50,862 bases of DNA from a virus. The notes beneath the pieces were generated by a model. It did not search any database and was not told the DNA's origin. It saw nothing but the letters and a program-made list of their open reading frames with translations. The DNA is taken from IMG/VR virus record IMGVR_UViG_3300031566_000057, positions 1-50,862 of that record; one strand, written 5' to 3'. The translations under genes were made by a program, and so were the position numbers. This document shows positions 30,868 to 38,860 of this stretch, piece after piece (the stretch's first letter is position 1; every line of letters begins with the position of its first letter).

Positions 30868-31065
30868 TCACTCCTTCTCTGTGCTGTTGGCCTTGGCGAT
30901 AGCGGCGCGGGCTTCGTGCCTGATGGCCCTGCGACAGCGCCGGCGGATTAACTGTGTCAGAATGCGGTCAAGTACGGCCCTCGCCTGTTCTGCCTCATCA
31001 TTGCCAATACTGGCCAACTGCCCGAGAGCGGCAATCGCAGTTTCCAGGGCCGTTTCGCGGGTCAT
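30868..31065 (-). CDS. small helical protein, 65 aa
   Basis: Start ATG 31065 with AAGGAG upstream; the longer frame is rejected. Helical (TRETALETAIAALGQLASIG) and ends ARAAIAKANSTEKE, sharing the AAIAKA tail with two other cluster genes. Function unknown. Confidence 0.6.
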   Translation of the reverse strand: MTRETALETAIAALGQLASIGNDEAEQARAVLDRILTQLIRRRCRRAIRHEARAAIAKANSTEKE

Positions 31066-31087
31066 AGCTGTGTCTCCTTGTGCTGGG

Positions 31088-31312
31088 TTAGTCACTTGTC
31101 GGGCGCTTGATAGCGCGGACACTCTCGATCTCGTCAAGCTCATAGACTGTTCGGTCCACGAACTCCCAGGCGCACGGCCGCAGCTCTGATCGCGTCAGCT
31201 TACGTGGCACCCAAAACTCGAACGGTGTCCCAAGGGCGACAGCGCGATACCACTGACCGGCGACCATCCCGTCGGTGGTGTTGTAGCTCCACGGCGTTGG
31301 ATAGGTTGTCAT
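31088..31312 (-). CDS. hypothetical small protein, 74 aa
   Basis: AAGGAG before the ATG. Trp/Pro-rich N-terminus (MTTYPTPWSYNTTDGMVAG) and a beta-rich middle. No motif recognised. Confidence 0.6.
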   Translation of the reverse strand: MTTYPTPWSYNTTDGMVAGQWYRAVALGTPFEFWVPRKLTRSELRPCAWEFVDRTVYELDEIESVRAIKRPTSD

Positions 31313-31335
31313 AGCTCGTCTCCTTGTGCTGTAGG

Positions 31336-31509
31336 TTAGTCGTGTAGTGATGGATACCAGCGACGAGCAAACCTAGCTGCCGCTGCGGGGCTGTCGCCTT
31401 CGTCGTAGAACTCGGTCAGGATGTACTCCAGCGAGGGCAGGTCGTCAGGCTCAAGATTTCTGACTGCATGGAGGTACGCCGTGATCCACTTTGTGCGTGT
31501 CTGTTCCAT
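31336..31509 (-). CDS. first gene of the minus-strand cluster, 57 aa
   Basis: ATG 31509 with AGGAG upstream, at the end of a 115-base leader. Acidic helical protein (MEQTRTKWITAYLHAVRNL, SPAAAARFARRWYPSLHD). As the promoter-proximal gene it could be an immediate-early or lysogeny regulator, but it has no HTH that I can see. Confidence 0.6.
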   Translation of the reverse strand: MEQTRTKWITAYLHAVRNLEPDDLPSLEYILTEFYDEGDSPAAAARFARRWYPSLHD

Positions 31510-31548
31510 GACTGTGACTCCTGTAAAAAAACAAGCCCCCCGCCAGGC

Positions 31549-31624
31549 GGTGACACAATGCAACCGGGGTCGCTTTGTGAACCTGACGGGAGGCATGTAG
31601 GTTTGTCGTCTGCATTGCGTCACC
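31549..31624. promoter_or_regulatory. 14-bp inverted repeat flanking the leader of the minus-strand operon
   Basis: GGTGACACAATGCA (31549-31562) and TGCATTGCGTCACC (31611-31624) are inverted repeats matching at 13 of 14 positions, 48 bases apart. The right arm coincides with the predicted transcription start. They could be paired operators with DNA looping, or form the base of a leader RNA hairpin. A seven-T run (minus strand) follows a GC-rich stretch at 31525-31550, suggesting attenuation. Confidence 0.55.
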
Positions 31625-31630
31625 ATGGGT

Positions 31631-31660
31631 ATTATCGACTGGACCAAGTGTCCACGTCAA
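31631..31660 (-). promoter_or_regulatory. promoter of the minus-strand small-gene operon
   Basis: On the minus strand, TTGACG (31655-31660) and GATAAT (31631-31636) with an 18-base spacer. It drives the seven genes from 31509 down to 29818 and is back to back with the terminase operon. Confidence 0.7.
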
Positions 31661-31694
31661 GCACAAAATGAGAAATACTTGCAGATTGTGGTAA

Positions 31695-32234
31695 ATGACT
31701 GAGACACAAGAGATTGCAGCAGCACAAGCGCTGGCGTTGCAGGAGGCCGCAGCAGCAGAGCGCAAGGCCAAGCTTGAGCTTGCCGTGGTGGGTGTGCTGC
31801 CCAAAAAGGACCGGGCGCTGGCTTGTCTGGCTGCTGGTGGGCTTGTGCGCGAGGCTGCTGAGTTTGCTGGCGTGAGTGCGGAGACCCTGCGGCGCTGGCG
31901 TCATGCTGATGCTGACTATGCAGCAGCTTGGGAGCTGGCGTGGCAGGACGGAGCAGACCAGCTCGAAGACACGCTGCAGACCTGCGCAGAGCACGCTTGC
32001 CACGACCCCCGCTATCAGACGAGCCTCATCTTCAGCCTCAAGAACCGTAGACCCGACAGGTGGCGGGACGTTCAGGACTTGCGCCATACTGGCGACATTC
32101 GCCAGAGTCAGACAGACAAGGGGCTGCTGGTGCTGATAAGCCAGGTCAGGGAAGCGATAGTAGGGCCTAAGTTGTTACCGGCGCTGGATGAGGTAGACCC
32201 GCGCCAGGATTCGCAGCAGCAAGCGCCAGAGTAA
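31695..32234 (+). CDS. terS: terminase small subunit
   Basis: A 179-residue protein. The N-terminal helix is Ala-rich. Residues about 40-75 form a helix-turn-helix (LAAGGLVREAAEFAGVSAET then LRRWR) that would bind the packaging site, and a later TSLIFSLKNRRPDRWRD segment is typical of small terminases. It lies first in the packaging/head operon, upstream of the large subunit. No clear Shine-Dalgarno sequence or promoter was seen before it. Confidence 0.75.
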   Translation: MTETQEIAAAQALALQEAAAAERKAKLELAVVGVLPKKDRALACLAAGGLVREAAEFAGVSAETLRRWRHADADYAAAWELAWQDGADQLEDTLQTCAEHACHDPRYQTSLIFSLKNRRPDRWRDVQDLRHTGDIRQSQTDKGLLVLISQVREAIVGPKLLPALDEVDPRQDSQQQAPE

Positions 32235-32364
32235 GCCTACCGCTGCCAGAATCGACTCACGCCAGCAAGGTGGCCCCTGGGGTGGGTAAGCCCGAGATAA
32301 TCGATCCTGGGGCATCCTGAGCAGCCTCATGGCCTAACAGGGACCGTACAGGGAAGGAATGAGC

Positions 32365-32586
32365 ATGGATGAACGGCTTAAAGAACAGTTTGCGTTCGAG
32401 TTCTCTACTATCGGGGCAGGCCAGGCCGATCTCAAGCGGGCACTTTTCCACATAGGCGCCCGCCTGGACCGCATAGAGGCCAAGCTGGAGAAGCTTATCC
32501 CATCGTGGACTATGGGAAAGCTACTCCCGATGACCGGCGGCGTGGTGGACTGCACTGGCGGCGACCCCTTAGCAGACCTTGACTAG
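32365..32586 (+). CDS. small coiled-coil protein, 73 aa
   Basis: Start ATG 32365 follows GGGAAGGA at good spacing; ATG 32359 is too close. The core (ALFHIGARLDRIEAKLEKLI) is a coiled coil, and it is echoed in the N-terminal part of the protein at 32869. The 130 bases before it (32235-32364) contain no gene I can support. Confidence 0.6.
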   Translation: MDERLKEQFAFEFSTIGAGQADLKRALFHIGARLDRIEAKLEKLIPSWTMGKLLPMTGGVVDCTGGDPLADLD

Positions 32587-32667
32587 TGCCAGCAATCACC
32601 GGGGCGATAGACTGTCAAGCTGTAGGGATAAGTGACCCAAGGAATCTATACCGGGAAGGATGGAGCC

Positions 32668-32853
32668 ATGAAACGAGACAACCGCTACCGGCAGGAGCCC
32701 AACCGCAGGCAGGACGATGGGAAGGCACGCTTGGATGCTGTGGAGGCTGAAGAGCCCTGCGCCGAAGTAGCTGGCGAACGGCCCGAGGCTTGCGAGGCTG
32801 AAGCGCAACTCCTGGAAAGCCTGTTCTTTGCAAAGCTTCTGTGCACATTGTAG
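32668..32853 (+). CDS. small charged protein, 61 aa
   Basis: ATG 32668 with CGGGAAGGA upstream. Highly charged, probably disordered N-terminus (MKRDNRYRQEPNRRQDDG) and an acidic helix. No family recognised. Confidence 0.5.
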   Translation: MKRDNRYRQEPNRRQDDGKARLDAVEAEEPCAEVAGERPEACEAEAQLLESLFFAKLLCTL

Positions 32854-32868
32854 GGAAGGAGAACGAGC

Positions 32869-33282
32869 ATGGATGCAGAGCAATTGGCCGAAGAGGTCCA
32901 ATCCATCCGACGGACCCTCATCTACTTAGCGGCCCGTATAGAGAGCGTAGACACCAACTTGGGACTGCTTATCCCCATGTGGCCCACGGACCCGGCCCCC
33001 CATGTCTACAACGGCCCGATCTTGGACAGACCGTTGCCGCAGTCAGCTTCAAAGGTCTCCCCTGCCCCACGGGAATACGATCAGAGGTACAGAAGCCCGC
33101 CCTGTCACTGTACCCGTTGTGAGGCCATTCGGGCGAAGCGCGAAGAGGACAAGGGCAAGCCCTATGTCATGTCCACCGGCTGGGAGGGGTACATCTGGGA
33201 TAGCTGGACCTGTAACGAGCAGGAGGACCATGACCAGTGGCAGCGGGAGCGGGACAGGGCTTCCGGGAAGGATGAAGCATGA
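32869..33282 (+). CDS. chimeric small protein, 137 aa
   Basis: The N-terminal 55 residues (TLIYLAARIESVDTNLGLLI) resemble the coiled coil of the 32365 gene. The C-terminal 60 residues (PPCHCTRCEAIRA and GYIWDSWTCNEQ) are closely related to the next gene's protein. It therefore looks like a fusion of two modules that also exist separately next to it. Cys pairs suggest zinc binding. Function unknown; ATGA overlap downstream. Confidence 0.65.
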   Translation: MDAEQLAEEVQSIRRTLIYLAARIESVDTNLGLLIPMWPTDPAPHVYNGPILDRPLPQSASKVSPAPREYDQRYRSPPCHCTRCEAIRAKREEDKGKPYVMSTGWEGYIWDSWTCNEQEDHDQWQRERDRASGKDEA

Positions 33283-33506
33283 TTGAACAGAAGACAGTGC
33301 GGCGACCCAGAACCCCGCCTTGCCAATGCACCCGCTGTAAGGGGATCCGGCTGGGCCGGGAAGACCCCAGACCTGAACATCCCTATGAAGGCTTCACGGG
33401 CTATATCTGGGACAGTTGGACCTGTGACGAGCAGGCCGACCAGACGCGGCGGCAGAACATGGGGCTTGAATTCACAATCGAGTGGTATGGCGAGGATGAA
33501 ACATGA
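33279..33506 (+). CDS. CxCTRC/WDSWTC small protein, 75 aa
   Basis: Closely related to the C-terminal module of the preceding gene (PPCQCTRCKGIRL, GYIWDSWTCDEQ). Three conserved Cys plus a fourth in the WTC motif suggest a zinc site. Start in the ATGA overlap. Duplicated accessory protein of unknown role, between terminase genes. Confidence 0.65.
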   Translation: MIEQKTVRRPRTPPCQCTRCKGIRLGREDPRPEHPYEGFTGYIWDSWTCDEQADQTRRQNMGLEFTIEWYGEDET

Positions 33507-33736
33507 ACGAGCGGCACGTCTACTTCTGCTGCGTTTGTCATGTTGGGCAGGTAGGGGAACCCGGCTTGGTCTACACCAAGGGGGGCTATTACCCACCCCC
33601 GATAGGCTGGTGGGTATGGGAGAGCGGGGGCGATAGGCAGCCGCATCAGGCGTGTTCTGTACGATGCAAAGAGGCATGGATGAACAAACCCAGCAACTCA
33701 GCCATTTTCAAGCATGACATGGACCGGGAAGGATGA
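33503..33736 (+). CDS. zinc-binding small protein, 77 aa
   Basis: ATGA overlap upstream. FCCVCHVG and CSVRCKEAW form a treble-clef-like Cys set, with an aromatic glycine-rich loop between (GGYYPPPIGWWVW). Function unknown. Confidence 0.6.
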   Translation: MNERHVYFCCVCHVGQVGEPGLVYTKGGYYPPPIGWWVWESGGDRQPHQACSVRCKEAWMNKPSNSAIFKHDMDREG

Positions 33737-33739
33737 AGC

Positions 33740-33943
33740 ATGAGCGGCCATGACCTCAAGAGCCTTTTCGGGCTTGAGTATGACCTTCGCGGGATAGCAT
33801 GGTACGCCTGCAAGCGCGCCTGTCCCTACGGAGACCCGCCAGGATTCGTTGCTGAGGAATGCAGCCTGGATTGCCCCGGCTTCGAGTCGCTGATGGCGTC
33901 ATGGGGGAAGGAACCGGATGTCCCATGCCAAGCTGCTCCTTGA
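33740..33943 (+). CDS. Cys-rich small protein, 67 aa
   Basis: CGGGAAGGATG leader upstream. Six Cys (YACKRACPYG, ECSLDCPGF). It overlaps the terminase large-subunit start by 26 bases. Function unknown. Confidence 0.55.
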   Translation: MSGHDLKSLFGLEYDLRGIAWYACKRACPYGDPPGFVAEECSLDCPGFESLMASWGKEPDVPCQAAP

Positions 33944-35684
33944 CTGCCTACCCAGGAACCCCGCCGACAACCTCGACTCCCGCGAGCGCATGTTACGTCT
34001 TCCCAGGAAGTGCAGGGAAGCCCAGCTTCGTGCTTGTGAAGAGGCTTCTGCTTACGGCTTCCTCTACTGGTTGAATGCCTTTGGCTGGACCTACGACCCC
34101 CGCAACAAGAAGACTGGGGGCAAGGTCATCCCCTTCTGCACTTGGGACATTCAAGATAGAGCAGGCACAGAACTCTGGAACGCGATAGACCAGGGGCATG
34201 ACATACTGCTCGACAAGTCAAGGGACATGGGGGCTTCGTGGTTAAGTGTTGCTGCATTGGTATGGTGGTGGCTGTTCGTACCCCAGACACCCCTACTGGT
34301 AGCATCGAGGAAGGAAGACTATGTTGACGCGGCTGGGAACCCGGACTCCTTGTTCTGGAAGATTGACTTTCTCGTGGACCATCTACCCCCCTGGATGGCC
34401 CCAAAGGGACGAACACGTCGTCACATGCACCTCGGACACCCTTCTGGAAGTGTCATCGACGGAGAATCCACTAACGTGGACCTGGGCCGAGGTGGGCGTC
34501 GGAAAGCCATACTTCTCGATGAGTTTGCAGCCGTAGAGAATGGCCGGGAAATCCTCTCTGCTACTGCCGACGCTACCCCCTGTAGAATCTTCAACTCCAC
34601 TCCCAAGGGTAGAGCAAATGCTTTCGCGGAGGTGCGGTTCTCCGGCAAGGTGCAGGTAGTCACACTCCACTGGAAGGACCATCCGCTCAAAGGTAAGGAC
34701 AAGCGCGAGGTTGAAGTCGATGGCAAGAAAACCTGGACATCCCCCTGGTACGAAGCAGAGTGCGCCAGAAGGACCAGCCGCAAGGAAATCGCCCAAGAGA
34801 TTGACATCGACTATCTTGCTTCCGGGGATGCCTTCTTCGATCTCGATGTTTTGCAGAGGATGCGCATTACGGGGGTGTTGCGAAAACCTGCACAAACGGG
34901 TGAGCTCCGCTTCAAGGTAAAGACCCAGGTAGAGGGAGTCTCATACAAGTTGACCGACCCCCAGTGGGTGCCAGATGGAGGGCGGCGTCGGCTAGCGCTG
35001 TGGTGCCCACTGGTGGACGGTCGGCCCTTGCAGAACAGGAACTACGTCGTCTTCTGCGATATAGCGCATGGGACGGGGGCCAGTAACTCCGCGATCAAGG
35101 TCTACGCGGTCAACCCAAGGGAAGAGGTGGGTTCGTTCGTCTGCCCCGATACCCCACCCCACGAGTTGGCTAGGTACGCCGTAGCGCTTTGTAAGTGGTT
35201 CGGGGGGATCGTACCAGTCCTGATGGGCTGGGAAGCCAACGGACCCGGTGGGATATTCGGACTTGAGGTGTACCGCCTCGGCTACCGCTTTGTGTTGGGG
35301 AACGTGAATCCGAGTATCCCCTGGAGCCCCCAAGACAACAAGATCGGCTGGAGCAGCACCCAGGAGAAGAAGGAGAGCCTATTAGGTGATCTCCGGGGCG
35401 CGTGGGCCAGGGATGAACTGGTCCTCCACGACGAAGCAGTTGTGACTGAGGCGGAGCAGTACATCCGCTACCCCTCTAACAGCATTGGCCCAGCACAGAT
35501 GGTGGAGGACACTTCAGGCGCAAGAGCGGCGCATGGGGATAGGGTCATTGCTACAGCGGGTATTCTCCTGTGCCTGAAACAACAGCCCACGGTGAAAGCG
35601 ACCCCGCCGAAGCCGGAGGAGGGCTCGTTTGCGGACAGGTGGCGGTGGAAGAAGCAGAAGGACAAGGCAACTAGGGACTGGTAA
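33918..35684 (+). CDS. terL: terminase large subunit
   Basis: A 588-residue packaging motor. ATPase domain: Walker A-type KSRDMGAS (100-107), Walker B AILLDEF (197-203), coupling motif STP (227-229). RNase H-like nuclease domain: Asp381 (FCDIAHGTG), Glu439 (GWEANGPG) and Asp541 (AHGDRV). The SRDxG-type Walker A is common in environmental podoviruses. It translocates DNA into the prohead through the portal and cuts concatemers. GGGAAGGA precedes ATG 33918. Confidence 0.92.
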   Translation: MSHAKLLLDCLPRNPADNLDSRERMLRLPRKCREAQLRACEEASAYGFLYWLNAFGWTYDPRNKKTGGKVIPFCTWDIQDRAGTELWNAIDQGHDILLDKSRDMGASWLSVAALVWWWLFVPQTPLLVASRKEDYVDAAGNPDSLFWKIDFLVDHLPPWMAPKGRTRRHMHLGHPSGSVIDGESTNVDLGRGGRRKAILLDEFAAVENGREILSATADATPCRIFNSTPKGRANAFAEVRFSGKVQVVTLHWKDHPLKGKDKREVEVDGKKTWTSPWYEAECARRTSRKEIAQEIDIDYLASGDAFFDLDVLQRMRITGVLRKPAQTGELRFKVKTQVEGVSYKLTDPQWVPDGGRRRLALWCPLVDGRPLQNRNYVVFCDIAHGTGASNSAIKVYAVNPREEVGSFVCPDTPPHELARYAVALCKWFGGIVPVLMGWEANGPGGIFGLEVYRLGYRFVLGNVNPSIPWSPQDNKIGWSSTQEKKESLLGDLRGAWARDELVLHDEAVVTEAEQYIRYPSNSIGPAQMVEDTSGARAAHGDRVIATAGILLCLKQQPTVKATPPKPEEGSFADRWRWKKQKDKATRDW

Positions 35685-35700
35685 CGGGAAGGAGAGCAGC

Positions 35701-35841
35701 GTGGATAGGTTGGTAGAAATCATTGTACGTGTCCTAGTTGTAAGTATCTTGGTGTTTTGGCCCTGGGTTGTCTTGTTTACCATTCTTCACCTGACCAGGG
35801 CCGGGAAGGGGAATGACCCTACCCCGCCCAGAATGGGTTAA
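35701..35841 (+). CDS. tiny membrane protein, 46 aa
   Basis: GTG start at 35701 after CGGGAAGGAG. One hydrophobic helix (IIVRVLVVSILVFWPWVVLF) with a short charged tail. Function unknown. Confidence 0.5.
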   Translation: MDRLVEIIVRVLVVSILVFWPWVVLFTILHLTRAGKGNDPTPPRMG

Positions 35842-35857
35842 CGGGAAGGACAGGACA

Positions 35858-36088
35858 ATGGCAATATGGGCTATTGTGTTACTGTGCATCGTGGGTTGGA
35901 TCGTCTCCTTTGCAATCAGCTACCCCATCATACGTGCAGCGGGGCGACGGTACCCCAAGGGGTGGACAGTGTCCAGGCGCAGCGAGTCCATTGTGCTCCT
36001 GTTGCTAATGGGCCCCATTGGTATCGTGTTCTCGACTCTCGATTGGCTGACTGAATTGCAAGAGGATGATAGCCCAGCGAGTTGGTAA
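35858..36088 (+). CDS. two-helix membrane protein, 76 aa
   Basis: ATG 35858 follows CGGGAAGGACAGGACA. Hydrophobic helices at about 3-26 and 44-60 (IVLLLLMGPIGIVFSTLDWL). Could be a second holin-like protein, but it is far from the lysis genes. Function unknown. Confidence 0.6.
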   Translation: MAIWAIVLLCIVGWIVSFAISYPIIRAAGRRYPKGWTVSRRSESIVLLLLMGPIGIVFSTLDWLTELQEDDSPASW

Positions 36089-36103
36089 CGGGAAGGAAAG
36101 ACA

Positions 36104-36703
36104 ATGGACCTATGGAATGTTCGGATGGCCATTGAGGGCAAGGACTTCGACTATCCTCTTGTGCGAGGCGTGCTGTTCGATGGTGCCCGCAAGGCCGTCG
36201 AGGCGTGGAGTGGCGGGGTTGTACGTTTCTATCTGGAACGAAACGGGGCATCGACCGTTACCATCCCGGCAGACGACCTGGAAGAGGACGAACCAAAGCC
36301 AACAAGGAAGCAAATCTGGCAGAAGCTCGATGATGCAATCCGCCTTTGTGAGGGAGGGCTTCTCCCGCCCGAGTCACCCACGGGGCGGGTCATAAGCAAC
36401 AGCACGACCCACCCTCGGCCGATTGTGCGGCCTAAACAGTCACCGAAGGAAGAGGCAGTAACCGTATCACATAACCCGTATGACATACTGCCGCCCTTGC
36501 CCCCCAAGGGGCAGGCCCGCTTCCTCACTCCCACGGTGTTCCTGACCTCGAAGGGCTGGGTGCTTATCAACACGGATTCGGAAGCCCTCGCTGGTGGTAG
36601 ATTGGAACGGTTTCAGACTTTCTGTCAAATGGTCGAGGACCTTCCGGCAGACAGAATATTTCACAATGAGCGGTGGCCCGGATTTGTGGTTCGGACGCCG
36701 TAA
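36104..36703 (+). CDS. hypothetical protein, 199 aa
   Basis: CGGGAAGGAAAGACA leader. An N-terminal alpha/beta domain, a Pro/Lys-rich linker (residues about 75-150), and a C-terminal domain with GWVLINTDSEALAGGRLERF. No family recognised. Lies between terminase and portal genes. Confidence 0.65.
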   Translation: MDLWNVRMAIEGKDFDYPLVRGVLFDGARKAVEAWSGGVVRFYLERNGASTVTIPADDLEEDEPKPTRKQIWQKLDDAIRLCEGGLLPPESPTGRVISNSTTHPRPIVRPKQSPKEEAVTVSHNPYDILPPLPPKGQARFLTPTVFLTSKGWVLINTDSEALAGGRLERFQTFCQMVEDLPADRIFHNERWPGFVVRTP

Positions 36704-36719
36704 CCGGGAAGGAAAGACA

Positions 36720-36905
36720 ATGGACACGGAAGAGACAGCGTTGACGCCCGAACAGGAACGGATCGAGAAGTTGCTGGACGCCCTTCGCTGGTGTAGTGGG
36801 TCGGCGGACTTCGGCGAAGGCGGACAGGCGCGCGAAGGGTGGTTGATTCTCGTGCAACCCTTGTTTGACAAGAACGACCCATGCCCAAACCGGGCGAGCT
36901 GGTAA
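36720..36905 (+). CDS. small acidic protein, 61 aa
   Basis: ATG 36720 after the same CGGGAAGGAAAGACA leader as the previous gene. Acidic helical N-terminus (DTEETALTPEQERIEKLL). Function unknown. Confidence 0.55.
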   Translation: MDTEETALTPEQERIEKLLDALRWCSGSADFGEGGQAREGWLILVQPLFDKNDPCPNRASW

Positions 36906-36926
36906 CGGGGAAGCATCGGAGGGGAT

Positions 36927-38681
36927 ATGCCAGAAGTCATCGACAAGAACAGCGCCGTCAAGCGCCTTATGGAAGCTGTGCGCGTGGCGGACGCCCGCCT
37001 GAAGCCCTTCCGCGACAACCGCAGGACGTTTCTCAAGGAGTACGTCGGACCCTACTACACCAGGACTGGTGATGGTGCCGGCGCGAGTGCTACCGGACCC
37101 GAACCCATCAACATGCTCTTCTCCCTGGCCTCGGTGATCGTGCCCCACCTCGTCTCGCAGAATCCAAAGGCGATGGTCACTAGCAAGAACCCCCAACTCG
37201 GTCCCACTGCAAGGATGTTTGGGGAAGCCTGGAATGCCTTAGCCAAGGAAATCGACCTCTGGCGGGCACTGAGATCCTGCATCTTCGATGCCTTGTTTGG
37301 TATGGGGATTATGAAGGTGGGCTTGTCCCCAGGTGGGGAACTCATGGAGATGGAGGAGGGGTATCTCCACGACAACGGCCAAGTCTACGCCGATGCTGTT
37401 GACTTGGACGACTATGTAATAGATGCCGCCGCCAAGAGCCGGGAAGCAGCATCCTTCGAGGGGAACCGCTACCGCGTCCCCCTCGAATGGGCCTTGGAGT
37501 CCGAGCTATACGACCCCGACATTCTCCGCAAACTTCCAATCCACTATTCAGATAACACCAGTCGAGAACGTGGGGCCGCGGAACTCTCCCGTGGTGCGGC
37601 GAACTTACAGGAGGCGGCGGAGTACAGCGAACACGTCGAACTCCTGGACCTCTGGCGACCCCTGGAAGGTGATATAGTCACCATCCCCGGTAGTCCTGAT
37701 ATTGTGGTGCCCGACTTCATCGCCCAGTTTGAATACAATGGTCCTGAAAGAGGCCCCTTCGTTGACCTCAACTTCTTCCCGGTTCCGCATAACGTCATGG
37801 GGGTGTCCACAGTCGCCGAAGTCTATGACTTGCACGTGATGATTAACAAGCTCGCGCGCAAGGCCGGAAGGCAGGCGGACAGGCAGAAGGAACTGGTCTT
37901 GTTCGATGAGGTTGTTACCGAGGAGGCCGAAAGAGTCAGGGACGCCAGCGACGGGGAAATGGTGGGCGTGGGGAGTGTCTCTCGTTACGCCCAAGTGAGT
38001 TTTGGCGGAGCTAGTGAAGACACCTACAAGCAACTGGGTTTCCTGTTCGAGCAGTTCAGCCGTATCGCAGGGAACATCGACCTCATCGGGGGATTGCAAG
38101 CCGAAAGTAAGACACTAGGTCAGGACCAGATGCTCTACCAAGGGGCTTCTGGTCGCTTAGAGGACATGCGAACTCTCGCGCACACGTTTATGAAGTCCGT
38201 GGGCGAGCGGATGGCGTGGTATCTCTGGTACGACCCCCTGGCCGATCAGCCCATCACGGTCCAGGGCGCTGGTGGAGTACAAATCCCCGCCCAGTGGAAT
38301 GAGGACGAGAAGGAAGGAGAGTTCTTAGAACTCAACTTCGACATCGAACCCTACTCGATGCAGCGGGACGATCCTACCTCGAAGTTTGAGAGAGTGATGA
38401 CCTGGATCACCGGAGTTGTCCTTCCCACCGCGCAGATTGGGGCCATGCAGGGGGCGATACTCGACGTACCCAAGCTGGTGGAGATGACGGGGAAGATGCT
38501 GAACCTCCCAGAGGCGAGTGAGATTTACATGCCCGGCCCGCCGATGGGGATGGGGATGGATGCAGTTCAGCCTCCTGGGGGTAGCAACACCACGAATGTA
38601 AGCTCGGGGCGCGGAGGAGGGTCGCGCCCTGAGCCTTCTAATACGCAGTCTTCCAAACCTGCACAGGGGCCGGGTCAATGA
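36927..38681 (+). CDS. portal protein
   Basis: A 584-residue protein with the T7-like portal plan: an N-terminal LKPFRDNRRTFLKEYVGPYY segment, a long alpha/beta wing, the conserved ARKAGRQADRQKELVLFDE helix, FEQFSRIAGN, and a Gly/Pro/Ser-rich C-terminal tail. Twelve copies form the DNA entry vertex and bind terminase and adaptor. Order terminase-portal-(cassette)-scaffold-capsid supports this. GGAGGGG upstream of the ATG. Confidence 0.82.
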   Translation: MPEVIDKNSAVKRLMEAVRVADARLKPFRDNRRTFLKEYVGPYYTRTGDGAGASATGPEPINMLFSLASVIVPHLVSQNPKAMVTSKNPQLGPTARMFGEAWNALAKEIDLWRALRSCIFDALFGMGIMKVGLSPGGELMEMEEGYLHDNGQVYADAVDLDDYVIDAAAKSREAASFEGNRYRVPLEWALESELYDPDILRKLPIHYSDNTSRERGAAELSRGAANLQEAAEYSEHVELLDLWRPLEGDIVTIPGSPDIVVPDFIAQFEYNGPERGPFVDLNFFPVPHNVMGVSTVAEVYDLHVMINKLARKAGRQADRQKELVLFDEVVTEEAERVRDASDGEMVGVGSVSRYAQVSFGGASEDTYKQLGFLFEQFSRIAGNIDLIGGLQAESKTLGQDQMLYQGASGRLEDMRTLAHTFMKSVGERMAWYLWYDPLADQPITVQGAGGVQIPAQWNEDEKEGEFLELNFDIEPYSMQRDDPTSKFERVMTWITGVVLPTAQIGAMQGAILDVPKLVEMTGKMLNLPEASEIYMPGPPMGMGMDAVQPPGGSNTTNVSSGRGGGSRPEPSNTQSSKPAQGPGQ

Positions 38682-38839
38682 TTAAGCACGTCAAAGGGGG
38701 CCACAAGGTCTGGTCTTCACGCAAGCATCGTTACCTCTCGACGAAGCCCAAGAGTTACCGCGCCGCCGCCGCACAGTTAGGCGCGGTGGAGCGGAGCAAG
38801 AAGGCTCGGGGCGACACGGGCGGTTGCAAAGCACGATAA
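38678..38839 (+). CDS. small basic protein after the portal, 53 aa
   Basis: ATGA overlap with the portal gene. Very basic peptide (HVKGGHKVWSSRKHRYLSTK, QLGAVERSKKARG). Short genes of this form commonly follow portal genes in phages; the role is unknown. Confidence 0.65.
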   Translation: MIKHVKGGHKVWSSRKHRYLSTKPKSYRAAAAQLGAVERSKKARGDTGGCKAR

Positions 38840-38860
38840 TCGGGGGCTGGGGAAGGAACC

